From NCBI GenBank assembly GCA_018335935.1, contig JAGXRG010000019.1, forward strand, positions 1 through 45,848: DNA of 45,848 nt, given 5' to 3'. The first letter of the stretch is position 1. Every line of letters starts with the position of its first letter. The stretch is from Chitinophagaceae bacterium. GTDB lineage: Bacteria > Bacteroidota > Bacteroidia > Chitinophagales > Chitinophagaceae. A program made the translations under genes and the position numbers. This document shows, in pieces, positions 1 through 8,485 of this stretch. Below the pieces are notes generated by a model. The model did no database searches. It was not told where the DNA came from and worked only from the letters and a program-made list of their open reading frames with translations.

Positions 1-352
1 TTGTAGGTAATTAAAAAATATCTTAATTATTTTAAAAACATTGTTCACCGTATTATCAACATATTTTTTTTCTTTATAAAGAAATGACATGAATTTCTGT
101 TGGAACTTGTTCCAGTAATTTTTTTCTTGTTGTAAAATCCTTAAAGAAGATTTATGTAAAAGCAAAATCCTAAGTTGAGTGTTATAAGCTTCTTCATATT
201 GTAACAAAAGTTGAAATGTAAATTGGTAATTTTTAATAGTACCCTTAGATACTTTTTTCCCTGTATTTGCTAATCGCCTTCCCGAAATCGAAGCTTGAAT
301 AAATTTAGTAAATTGTTCTTTTACGAGAATTTGATTTGATGTTTTTTTTCAT
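1..352 (-). CDS. Tyrosine recombinase (integrase), N-terminal part, runs off left edge, start out of frame
   Basis: Reading leftward, a continuous frame encodes a SAM-like, DNA-binding N-terminal domain of the phage-integrase type (residues such as SISGRRLANTGKKVSKGTI, then helices ending KIIKIFFNYLQ at the edge). The catalytic domain would lie outside the window. The only ATG (352-350) is followed by eight A (349-342). In the ATG frame translation stops after 15 codons, while the integrase frame is one base further on and is closed upstream by a TGA overlapping the ATG. No ATG, GTG or TTG occurs in the integrase frame before the domain begins. The right-edge copy has the same A8 and the same arrangement. 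The gene is therefore either expressed by slippage on A8 (seven A would join ATG to the domain), phase-variable, or dead. The protein family is clear; its expression is not. Confidence 0.75.
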
Positions 353-506
353 GTTGTTAAGTTTATTACAAAACTGCAATTGGATTACTTAATATGAATA
401 CTATTATTGCTCTCAACTAATTTAATTAAGTATATATGTTTCTTTAATTGGCACAAGTGTTTAATAAAGTAATTTTATAAAATATTAATTTATGTAACTA
501 AAGCAT
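53..506 (-). repeat. Left copy of 454-bp inverted repeat (recombinase 5' region)
   Basis: Bases 53-506 are the reverse complement of 45395-45848 without gaps. I count 13 mismatches: 10 in the 154 bp upstream of the recombinase ATG, 3 in the first 46 bp of the gene, and none in the last 254 bp. Similarity stops abruptly at 506, inside the PIN pseudogene. The left copy extends 52 bp further into the gene than the right copy, because the window ends there. Confidence 0.95.
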
Positions 507-720
507 CTGGGAACGCTGAATTTGCCTTTGCTATTCTTTTGTCTGCTTCTTCCTCCAAAACTCCTTTTTCAATCATTACTCTTTTCCATTCATCGAATAT
601 ATGTTCACTCCATTTTGAAGTATAAAGGTCATAGTAGGCAAACAAAATAGAATATCTCTAATAATTACAGGATAAACAACATTAGTATCTAAAACAACTG
701 TAAATCGAACACTATGAATT
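490..720 (-). pseudogene. PIN-domain toxin remnant (VapC-like), frameshifted and cut
   Basis: Directly downstream of the antitoxin gene, the minus strand encodes a PIN-domain start (RFTVVLDTNVVYPVIIRDIL, with the first acidic residue in LDTNV), then after a one-base shift near 640-648 continues as FAYYDLYTSKWSEHIFDEW and ends AFPDALVT. In the family I know, FPDALV leads to a conserved GYE and then the second acidic cluster. Here the gene stops at 490, and the recombinase repeat begins at 506, within the DALVT codons. No ATG starts the frame. The ribonuclease is thus dead three ways: no clear start, a frameshift, and loss of the C-terminal half. Insertion of the recombinase element into this gene is the likely cause of the truncation (inference). 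Confidence 0.7.
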
Positions 721-1167
721 ATATAAACCAGTTTCTTCGTCTAAATTCATTATATCAATAATGTTTTGTTTTTGTTGTTCCTTCATTTTTCCTCTAAACT
801 TCATATTGTCATCAAATTTTATTCTTCTATGCTTTCCAACTTTAGTAAACGCTATCTTTCCTTCTTCAAGTAGCTTTACTAAATGAGGTCTTGAACAACC
901 AAGAATTTCAGCAGCAGATTGAGTAGTTACTTCAGTGGCAATAGGAACAAGTGAAATTAATTTACCCTGACCCATAGCTTTTAAAATATCACCTAAAAGT
1001 TTTAAAGCACTTAACGGAATCTTAATTTTCTCACTTGTTTCTTCAATTTCAATTTCTGGCTGTTCAGAGTTAATTTGTTCTATAACTGAAGCTAAAACAT
1101 TGTAAGATTCGCTTGCAATTTTTTGATCAAGTTTTGAAGGTTTTCTTATTTGCTCTAATACTCTCAT
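712..1167 (-). CDS. Excisionase-fold HTH antitoxin paired with PIN toxin
   Basis: This 151-residue protein has a charged N-terminal half and a C-terminal winged helix of the excisionase/MerR type at about residues 81-120 (TTQSAAEILGCSRPHLVKLL, then a basic wing KVGKHRRIKFDD). Proteins of this build are encoded just upstream of PIN-domain ribonucleases as DNA-binding antitoxins. Here the stop codon overlaps the start region of the PIN remnant, as in translationally coupled toxin-antitoxin pairs. The antitoxin frame is intact although its toxin is destroyed, so it is an orphan. It may still bind its own promoter region (1168-1291) or may simply not have decayed yet. Confidence 0.7.
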   Translation of the reverse strand: MRVLEQIRKPSKLDQKIASESYNVLASVIEQINSEQPEIEIEETSEKIKIPLSALKLLGDILKAMGQGKLISLVPIATEVTTQSAAEILGCSRPHLVKLLEEGKIAFTKVGKHRRIKFDDNMKFRGKMKEQQKQNIIDIMNLDEETGLYNS

Positions 1168-1291
1168 AGTTATATTTTATTAGTTATATCGCATATTAAA
1201 CGAAATAAACAAAATATTCGAAATATATTTTTCTTTGTAAAAAGATAAGATTGGAACAAAAAATACAACTTCTAGCTAATATTTTATAAAC

Positions 1292-3847
1292 TTACTCCTC
1301 CATTCTTCCACTTGCTGCATCAATGATTCTTCCAAAGAAAATGGCATTCATAAATAATTTATTGCCACCTAACCAAAACCCTCTGAAATTAGGATTGTCA
1401 GCAATATTGATAACCCTTCCACTTCCTAGAGTATTCACTATTACTGATGCTGTGTTTTTAATAGCTTCTGTATTTTCTTTACTCAACCAACCACTTTGCA
1501 AAGGATTAGTATTATAATAAAATGGTGTGGCATAAGGATTCTTACTTTTTTCCATAAACACTTTATTGCTTTTAAACATACTTACAGTTTTATTATTATA
1601 ACCATAAGCTAATGGATGTGTTAAATCTGCTTCTGCACCAAAAATGGCTCCATTTAATTGTTGAGCTCCTTCAACCTGATCTCTATTAATATAAGCATCT
1701 CTTTTTGTACTATCTACTGCAGATTTTATTTTCTTTAATTTAATATCGCTAATTCCATTTTGGGCAGACCAACTCACTGCTTCTTCGGTTAATATTAATG
1801 TTCCTCCTGCTTGAACCCAAGCTTTTAATTTTTCTTTATTTAAATCGCCATAAGAACCTCCAACCATGATTAAAGTATTGTATTTAGAAAGATTAATTCT
1901 ATTAAACATTCCAATTTCTAATTGAGAAACATTCATATTCATTCTTTGATCTAAAACATGCCATACCTCTCCAGCATCAGTAGCATTAACACCAGTGCCT
2001 ACTAACATTGCAATAGATGGTTTAGTAATAGTGATAAACTTATTGCTTCCTAAATCAGAGCCAGTAATAGCATTGCCTGATTCAACAGCTTGTATTCTAA
2101 TTTTATACTTTTCAGCTATTAGTTGTAATTTATCAGCTAATTTTTCTTGATTAATTTTTTGAAGCTGCACAGGAATCAATAAAGTACCATAGTTAAATTT
2201 TTTATTAGAATTATTGGTAGAAATTTCGAATGTATTTGTGGCTACTTTAACTATTATATCATCATTCAACATCTCATTTAATGCTGCAGGGGCATAGAAA
2301 TCATCCCACTCAATTAGATATCCATAAGATGATTTTTTACTTACAACTTCTCCTTTCACTTCTCTTAAAACATCCACCTTTTTACCTATTCTGTTTTCTG
2401 CTATTTCTTTATAGTTGATTCCAAAAGCTAAAGGCATTGTCCATGCTGTAATATCATAAAATAAGCTATCCTTATACTCTAAGGTTTTATCAAAAATTCC
2501 ACGAATTAAACTATGCTGAGGTTGATTAAGAGATATAGTATATGAACTTTCTTTATCAAAATCTTTATCTCCCCAATCGTCTGAAACATGATTGATTTGA
2601 ATATTATGCCTCATCAACATTTCAGCAAAAAGTTTGGTTTTATTTTTATCTTTTTTATCTCCAAATACATAAGCTTTAATGGAATGATTGGCAGCTCTTG
2701 CAGATGATTGCTGATAAAACTCTTTTTGATAAGCTAATAATTCTTTCCTTAGATTTTTTGCAGCTTCAAGCGTTGATAATGTTGCAGTGAATTGATTTTT
2801 TATAGTGAAAGGAAATGTAAGAATTCCATTGCTGGTTTCTTGTGCATGACCACGAGAGCTAGCTTGTTCAAACAAAATACCTATACAACCTTGCACGTCT
2901 GGATAAGTAGAACATTTACCATAATAAAAATCATCATACCCTTCTTTTGTAAAATATAAAGAGCCAATTCTATCCATAAACTGTGCATGAAACTTTCCAA
3001 TTTTAGTGGTGAGTTCTTGATTTTTTTCAGGTGTTAAAGGATTCACTCTTGTTGGAACTCCTGGTTGAAAAAAGAAAGAAGAATTGCTTCCCATTTCATG
3101 ATGATCAGTTAAAATATTGGGCTTCCACATTTGAAACCATTTTAATCTATTCTTACTCTCAACATGCACTGCAGGCAACCAATCACGATTTAAATCGAAC
3201 CAATAATGATTAAATCTTCCTCCTGGCCAAACTTCATTAAATTCTCTAGAGTTAGGGTCGGTAACTAAATTTTTGCTTTTATGTTGGTTGGCCCAAGTAG
3301 AAAATCTTTGTAGCCCATCAGGATTAAACGAAGGATCAAAAAGAATAACTACATTATCTAATAACGCTTCAATTTGTTTGCCTTCTGCTGCAGCAAGGTA
3401 ATAAGCACTTAATAAACTTGCATTGGCACCACTTGATTCATTACCATGAATAGAATGACCAATCCATACTATAGCAGGCATATTCTCAATATTTTTTGGT
3501 GTAGTTTGAGTAGATAATTGCAAATGTTCTTTTCTTATTTCTTCTAACCGATCATGATTTTTTTTTGAAGTAATAATTAATAAAACTTGAGGTCTATTTT
3601 CATATGTAAACCCAATCGTTTCGAACTTCACTCTATCAGGAGCTGCAACAGCAATAGCTTTCATGTAGTTTACTAATCTATCATGTGTAACATGCCACTC
3701 ACCTACTTCATGATAAATAATATCTTTAGGTTTTGGAATTGATGGGTTGTAATTAATACTATCTGGCAAATAATATTTTAAATCTTGGGCGTTTATATAA
3801 GATAGGTTCAATAACAGAATAGCTACTATATACTTCTTCATATTCAA
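1292..3847 (-). CDS. Secreted M14-family zinc carboxypeptidase
   Basis: The 851-residue product starts with a signal peptide (hydrophobic stretch ending near INAQ21) and carries a peptidase M14 domain. Zinc ligands are visible as H134 and E137 in HGNE and as H249 or H250 in TDHHEMG; the likely general base is E327 in ILFEQASSRG. The NPDG and DLNRDW motifs around residues 175-223 are typical of the family. The C-terminal part, about residues 605-705, resembles a glutamine-amidotransferase-like (DUF4350-type) fold (IAMLVGTGV, then YNTLIMVGGSYG). The protein should remove C-terminal residues from peptides in the periplasm or outside. The start could be M1 or M3 (MKKY); only the leader changes. 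It diverges from the S9 peptidase gene, with 115 bp between the starts. Confidence 0.9.
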   Translation of the reverse strand: MNMKKYIVAILLLNLSYINAQDLKYYLPDSINYNPSIPKPKDIIYHEVGEWHVTHDRLVNYMKAIAVAAPDRVKFETIGFTYENRPQVLLIITSKKNHDRLEEIRKEHLQLSTQTTPKNIENMPAIVWIGHSIHGNESSGANASLLSAYYLAAAEGKQIEALLDNVVILFDPSFNPDGLQRFSTWANQHKSKNLVTDPNSREFNEVWPGGRFNHYWFDLNRDWLPAVHVESKNRLKWFQMWKPNILTDHHEMGSNSSFFFQPGVPTRVNPLTPEKNQELTTKIGKFHAQFMDRIGSLYFTKEGYDDFYYGKCSTYPDVQGCIGILFEQASSRGHAQETSNGILTFPFTIKNQFTATLSTLEAAKNLRKELLAYQKEFYQQSSARAANHSIKAYVFGDKKDKNKTKLFAEMLMRHNIQINHVSDDWGDKDFDKESSYTISLNQPQHSLIRGIFDKTLEYKDSLFYDITAWTMPLAFGINYKEIAENRIGKKVDVLREVKGEVVSKKSSYGYLIEWDDFYAPAALNEMLNDDIIVKVATNTFEISTNNSNKKFNYGTLLIPVQLQKINQEKLADKLQLIAEKYKIRIQAVESGNAITGSDLGSNKFITITKPSIAMLVGTGVNATDAGEVWHVLDQRMNMNVSQLEIGMFNRINLSKYNTLIMVGGSYGDLNKEKLKAWVQAGGTLILTEEAVSWSAQNGISDIKLKKIKSAVDSTKRDAYINRDQVEGAQQLNGAIFGAEADLTHPLAYGYNNKTVSMFKSNKVFMEKSKNPYATPFYYNTNPLQSGWLSKENTEAIKNTASVIVNTLGSGRVINIADNPNFRGFWLGGNKLFMNAIFFGRIIDAASGRMEE

Positions 3848-3962
3848 CTTTTAAAAATGAACTTTAAAATTAATGTTTTAAAACAAAAGCTGCTGTTCTT
3901 TTCTAATTTCAATAACTGAGCAACATATTTATTACTTATTTTCATTGCCAAAATAAAACTGA

Positions 3963-6458
3963 ATGAAAAAGTACATTGGAATTATTGCTTTAATCGTCAT
4001 ATCTCAAAATTGTTTTTCTCAACAAACTGCTAGTAAAGCCAATTACAATTTGGCTGCAAAATTTTCAGCAAAACGTCTCGAGAAAATGGTTTTTAGTTTA
4101 AATGTAGATCCTCATTGGCTTAAACAAAGTGATCGTTTTTGGTACGAATTTGAAACATCAAAAGGTAAAAACTGGTATATCGTTGACCCAACAAAAGCTG
4201 AAAAAAAACTTCTGTTCGATAATGCTAAACTGGCTGCAGAAATAACTAAAATAGTTAAAGACCCTTTTGATGCCCAGCATTTAGAAATTGATAGTTTACG
4301 TTTTATTAAAGATGAAAATTGGATTCAGTTTGAAGTAAAAAGTTCTCAAGAAATTGAAAAGAAAGACAGCTCAATTGCAAAAGATTCTTCGAATAAAAAA
4401 GCTAACGACAAACCCAAAAAAGAAAAGAAGATTTTTTATTTTGAATACAACTTAAACACTGGGCAGTTAGTTGAATTAACAGAATTCAAAAAGCCGAAAC
4501 GAAATCCACGCTGGGCTTCTGTGTCGCCTGATGGGCAAACCATAGTATTTGCTAAGAAATACAATTTGTATTGGATGGATAAATCCAATTATGAAAAAGC
4601 TTTACAAAATGAAGACGACTCAACCATTGTTGAACATCAACTTACTACTGATGGAGTTGAACATTTTGAATATGGTAATTATCAAAACGAAACAAATGTT
4701 GAAAAAGAAAAAAACAAAAACAAACGTAAGCCTGCACAAATACAATGGTCACCCGATTCAAAACATTTTGTAAAAAATATTATAGATTCTAGAAAAGTAA
4801 AAGACCTATGGGTGATTAATAGTGTTGCAGAACCACGACCAACTTTAGAATCTTATAAATACCAAATGCCTGGTGAAAAAGAATCTCCTATTGAATATGT
4901 CTATTTATTTAATATGGTAGATAAATCGAAAAAAGTATTAGACATTAAACAATTTAAAGATCAAAATATAAGTATTTGGTCGGCCAACAACAAAGTAAAT
5001 ACCAGAGACGATGATTATAGACCAAATGTTTGGTTAGGCACTAACAACAAGTTTTATTTTTATAGAACAAGCAGAGATTTAAAGAGAATTGATGTTTGTG
5101 AAGTAAACATTAATACTAGTACAGTTAAGGTATTGATAGAAGAAAGGATGAATACCTATGTTGAAGCCAAAAAGCTTGGAATTGTTAACAACACAAATGA
5201 ACTTATTCAATGGAGTGAACGAGATGGTTGGGGACATTTTTACTTATACGATAGTTTAGGAAATTTAAAAAATCAAATTACTAATGGTTCATTTCATTGT
5301 GAAGAAATTGTAGGAATTGATGATAAGAAAAGAATACTGTATTTTGTAGCTAATGGAAGAGAAGATAATGAAGACCCTTACTACACGCATCTTTATAGAA
5401 TTAATTTTGATGGCTCAGGATTAAAATTATTGAACTCCGGCAATTTTGATCATGCTGCTAAAATGAACGATAACTATACTTTTTTTGTAAATAATTTTTC
5501 TCGAGTAAATACAACTCCTGCATCTATTTTGTATAATTCAGATGGTAAAAAAATTATGGATTTAGAAAAAGCTGATTTAAGTAATCTTTTAGCTGCTGGA
5601 TATAAATTTCCTGAAACCTTTTCCGTAAAAGCAGATGATGGTATTACAGATTTATATGGAGTAATGTACAAACCATTCAATTTTGATAGTAGTAAAACAT
5701 ATCCTATAGTTGCTTATGTTTATCCAGGTCCACAAACAGAAGCTGTAAATAAATCTTTTGCTGTACCAAATACAAGAACAGATCGCTTAGCACAAATTGG
5801 TGTTATTGTTATTACTGTTGGTAATAGAGGTGGTCATCCAAGCAGATCAAAATGGTATCATAATTATGGCTATGGTAATTTAAGAGATTATGGTTTGGCC
5901 GATAAAAAAACAACTATTGAACAATTAGCTGATAGACACACATACATTGATATTAATAAAGTTGGTATTCATGGACATTCTGGTGGAGGCTTTATGAGTA
6001 CTGCTGCAATGCTAGTATATCCAGACTTTTTTAAAGTAGCTGTTTCATCTTCCGGAAATCACGACAATGCAGTTTATAACAGATGGTGGAGCGAAAAACA
6101 TCATGGTGTTAAAGAAACTGTAAACGAAAAAGGAGATACTACTTTTTTGTATAATATTGAAAAAAACCCTGAACTAGCAAGTAATTTAAAAGGCCGTTTA
6201 TTATTAACAACAGGTGATATTGATAATAATGTTCATCCTGCTAACACAATAAGAATGGCCAATGCATTGATTAAAGCCAATAAGCGATTCGACTTTTTTA
6301 ATTTCCCTGGACAAAGACATGCATATACCGATATGAATGAGTACTTTTTTTGGTTGTTAGCAGACTATTATAGCAAATGGTTATTGGGCGATTTTTCTCA
6401 ACCTGTTGATATGATAGAAATGAATAGAGATATAGAAAAAACTAATAAGAAAAAATAA
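3963..6458 (+). CDS. Secreted S9-family serine peptidase (dipeptidyl-peptidase IV-like)
   Basis: The 831-residue protein has a signal peptide (ending near CFSQ20), a long propeller-like N-terminal region and a C-terminal alpha/beta hydrolase domain. Catalytic residues can be placed: nucleophile S673 in GHSGGGF, acid D754 in GDIDNNVH, and H786 in GQRHAY, in the order and spacing of DPP IV/prolyl oligopeptidases. A lysine-rich low-complexity insert occupies about residues 130-160. It should release dipeptides from secreted or periplasmic substrates. It lies 8 bp upstream of the esterase gene, which is probably co-transcribed, and diverges from the M14 gene. Peptide-degrading enzymes cluster here. 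Confidence 0.92.
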   Translation: MKKYIGIIALIVISQNCFSQQTASKANYNLAAKFSAKRLEKMVFSLNVDPHWLKQSDRFWYEFETSKGKNWYIVDPTKAEKKLLFDNAKLAAEITKIVKDPFDAQHLEIDSLRFIKDENWIQFEVKSSQEIEKKDSSIAKDSSNKKANDKPKKEKKIFYFEYNLNTGQLVELTEFKKPKRNPRWASVSPDGQTIVFAKKYNLYWMDKSNYEKALQNEDDSTIVEHQLTTDGVEHFEYGNYQNETNVEKEKNKNKRKPAQIQWSPDSKHFVKNIIDSRKVKDLWVINSVAEPRPTLESYKYQMPGEKESPIEYVYLFNMVDKSKKVLDIKQFKDQNISIWSANNKVNTRDDDYRPNVWLGTNNKFYFYRTSRDLKRIDVCEVNINTSTVKVLIEERMNTYVEAKKLGIVNNTNELIQWSERDGWGHFYLYDSLGNLKNQITNGSFHCEEIVGIDDKKRILYFVANGREDNEDPYYTHLYRINFDGSGLKLLNSGNFDHAAKMNDNYTFFVNNFSRVNTTPASILYNSDGKKIMDLEKADLSNLLAAGYKFPETFSVKADDGITDLYGVMYKPFNFDSSKTYPIVAYVYPGPQTEAVNKSFAVPNTRTDRLAQIGVIVITVGNRGGHPSRSKWYHNYGYGNLRDYGLADKKTTIEQLADRHTYIDINKVGIHGHSGGGFMSTAAMLVYPDFFKVAVSSSGNHDNAVYNRWWSEKHHGVKETVNEKGDTTFLYNIEKNPELASNLKGRLLLTTGDIDNNVHPANTIRMANALIKANKRFDFFNFPGQRHAYTDMNEYFFWLLADYYSKWLLGDFSQPVDMIEMNRDIEKTNKKK

Positions 6459-6466
6459 GTTGATTT

Positions 6467-7366
6467 ATGAAGTGCTTTTTTGTAGTTATTATTTCTTTAA
6501 TTATTAATGTTGTTGCTATTGCACAAATACCTAAAGTTAAAAGTGGAAAATTAATTCGTATAGAAAATTTTACAAGTCAATATGTTGATGCAAGAAATGT
6601 AGATGTGTGGTTGCCTGCTAACTATGATGGCAAAACAGCTTTTTCTGTGTTGTACATGCACGATGGTCAAATGCTTTTTGATAGCAACACTACATGGAAT
6701 AAACAAGAATGGAAGGTTGATGAAACTATTACTACTTTACTTCAAGAAAATAAAATAAAAAATACCATTGTTGTTGGTATTTGGAACAATGGTAAATACC
6801 GTCACTCAGAATATTTTCCTGCAAAACCACTCTCTTATATAACCCAAAGTTTACAAGATAGTATTATTGAAAAAGAATTACATGGCAAAGCACAAGCTGA
6901 TAATTATTTAAAATTTATTGTTGAAGAGCTAAAGCCTTTTATTGATAAGACTTATAGAACATTCATTAACAGAGAAAATACTTTTATTGCTGGTTCTAGT
7001 ATGGGTGGTTTAATTTCTATGTATGCCATTTGTAGTTACCCTGAAATTTTTGGTGCAGCTGCATGCTTATCAACTCACTGGATTGGTAGTTTACAAAGAA
7101 ATACAAATGAAATTGCAAATGCCTTTCAACAATACCTTCAGCAACATCTTCCATCTCCAAAAAATCATAACATATATTTCGATTATGGAACTGCTACTTT
7201 AGATAGCTTTTATAAGCCTTACCAATTAGTTGTTGATGATATCATGAAAAAAAAGGGGTTTGCTTCTAATAATTGGATGACCAAAGAATTTGTAGGCGAA
7301 GCACACACTGAAAATGCTTGGAGTAAAAGGTTACACATTCCTTTAGAATTTATACTTAGAAAATAA
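6467..7366 (+). CDS. Secreted alpha/beta-hydrolase, putative esterase (Fes/IroE-like family)
   Basis: This is a 299-residue protein with a signal peptide (ending near VAIAQ). The esterase family PF00756 is recognised from the early VLYMHDGQMLFD segment, the nucleophile elbow AGSSMGGL with S178, and the C-terminal GEAHTENAW with H280 as the likely catalytic histidine. Members hydrolyse ester bonds in siderophores, feruloyl groups or acyl chains; the substrate cannot be told from sequence. It is 8 bp after the S9 peptidase stop and 4 bp before the SRPBCC gene, so the three probably form one transcript. Confidence 0.85.
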   Translation: MKCFFVVIISLIINVVAIAQIPKVKSGKLIRIENFTSQYVDARNVDVWLPANYDGKTAFSVLYMHDGQMLFDSNTTWNKQEWKVDETITTLLQENKIKNTIVVGIWNNGKYRHSEYFPAKPLSYITQSLQDSIIEKELHGKAQADNYLKFIVEELKPFIDKTYRTFINRENTFIAGSSMGGLISMYAICSYPEIFGAAACLSTHWIGSLQRNTNEIANAFQQYLQQHLPSPKNHNIYFDYGTATLDSFYKPYQLVVDDIMKKKGFASNNWMTKEFVGEAHTENAWSKRLHIPLEFILRK

Positions 7367-7370
7367 ACAA

Positions 7371-7823
7371 ATGAAAAAATTAGTACAAGAACAATTATTG
7401 CCAATTAGCTTAGAACAAGCTTGGAATTTTTTTGCCACTCCAAAAAATTTAAATGAAGTAACTCCAGATGACTTAGTATTTGAAATCACTTCTGATGTTC
7501 CAGAAAGAATGTATGAAGGATTAATGATTACTTATAAAATAAAACCTCTTTTAAATATTTCAATTAATTGGTGTACAGAAATTACCCATATAAAAGAACA
7601 AGAATATTTTGTAGATGAACAAAGAAAAGGGCCTTACAATATCTGGCACCATGAACATCATTTTAAATCAGTTGAAGAAGGAACTTTAATGACAGATATT
7701 CTACATTACGATATTGGCAAATCTATATTTGGATGGTTTGCAGGAAAACTCTTTGTAGATGAACAAGTAAAAAATATTTTTAGCCATAGATATAAAGCAC
7801 TTGAAAAATATTTTGAGCACTAA
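7371..7823 (+). CDS. SRPBCC-fold (START-like) ligand-binding protein
   Basis: The 150-residue protein has no signal peptide or membrane segment. It starts with the family's typical EQLLPISLEQAWNFFATPKN opening (helix after the first strand) and carries the ITHIKEQEYFVDEQRKGPY and WHHEHHF segments seen in the COG4276 group, sometimes annotated as cell-division inhibitor or cyclase/dehydrase-like. The fold forms a hydrophobic pocket; the ligand is unknown. It is the last gene of a three-gene run on this strand and meets the PAS/zinc gene tail to tail with 2 bp between. Confidence 0.75.
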   Translation: MKKLVQEQLLPISLEQAWNFFATPKNLNEVTPDDLVFEITSDVPERMYEGLMITYKIKPLLNISINWCTEITHIKEQEYFVDEQRKGPYNIWHHEHHFKSVEEGTLMTDILHYDIGKSIFGWFAGKLFVDEQVKNIFSHRYKALEKYFEH

Positions 7824-7825
7824 AG

Positions 7826-8458
7826 TTAAAAACCACTTGGACTGAATTTTATTTTATAATACTTCCAATAATAATCGTAACATACAGGGCAAATGGTATG
7901 TGATGTTTTGGGATGCATATCTTTAACCCAATCTGGCACCCAATCCCAAACTTCAGGATCACTAATACTTTGCACACAACGGCAATTAGAACATTGATTA
8001 ATAAAACCAGTATCATGCAAATAACTATTCTCTAAGGCTTTTTTTGAAATTCTATTAGTTTTACTCATGGGCATTTCAACCCTAATTCTATTAACAACAA
8101 TTAAACCCTCGCCATTTTTTAAAGGATAAGTGATTTGATTAAAAGTTCTAAATGTTTCAGCCGATGAGCACTCATAATCAAACCTCCAAACCTTTCCAGT
8201 TGCCAAACTTTCTTTAAATTTTTCCAAATAAAATTTTCTGAAAATATTAGGAATAGCTTTTGAAATAGGAGTATCAATAGTGTATTTTTTTATAGCGTCT
8301 AAATCTGCACCATTCTCTATAGCAAATTTTAACCAAGAAGGATTGAAATAAATAATGTTTAATTTTTTTGATAAGGCATATATAATGTCTTTGCTCTTAT
8401 CCAAAGTTTCCAAGTCAAATCCTACAATAAGATTTTCAATATTATGTTTTATCTTCAA
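7826..8458 (-). CDS. PAS-like domain protein with C-terminal Cys4 zinc site
   Basis: The 210-residue soluble protein has a PAS-like N-terminal part (about residues 20-125; the segment IIYALSKKLNIIYFNPSW matches the 'who am I talking to' strand of PAS folds) and a C-terminal metal-binding part with C156, C159 and C161, then C190 and C193 in SHTICPVCYDYY. A Cys pair followed later by SHxICPxC is known from the tails of some bacterial sensor proteins. There is no kinase, cyclase or HTH domain, so any output would have to be by protein contact. It may form a short operon with the upstream formimidoylglutamase gene (27 bp apart). Its role is unknown. Confidence 0.6.
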   Translation of the reverse strand: MKIKHNIENLIVGFDLETLDKSKDIIYALSKKLNIIYFNPSWLKFAIENGADLDAIKKYTIDTPISKAIPNIFRKFYLEKFKESLATGKVWRFDYECSSAETFRTFNQITYPLKNGEGLIVVNRIRVEMPMSKTNRISKKALENSYLHDTGFINQCSNCRCVQSISDPEVWDWVPDWVKDMHPKTSHTICPVCYDYYWKYYKIKFSPSGF

Positions 8459-8485
8459 ATCAATAATCTTTTAAATTCACTCTTA

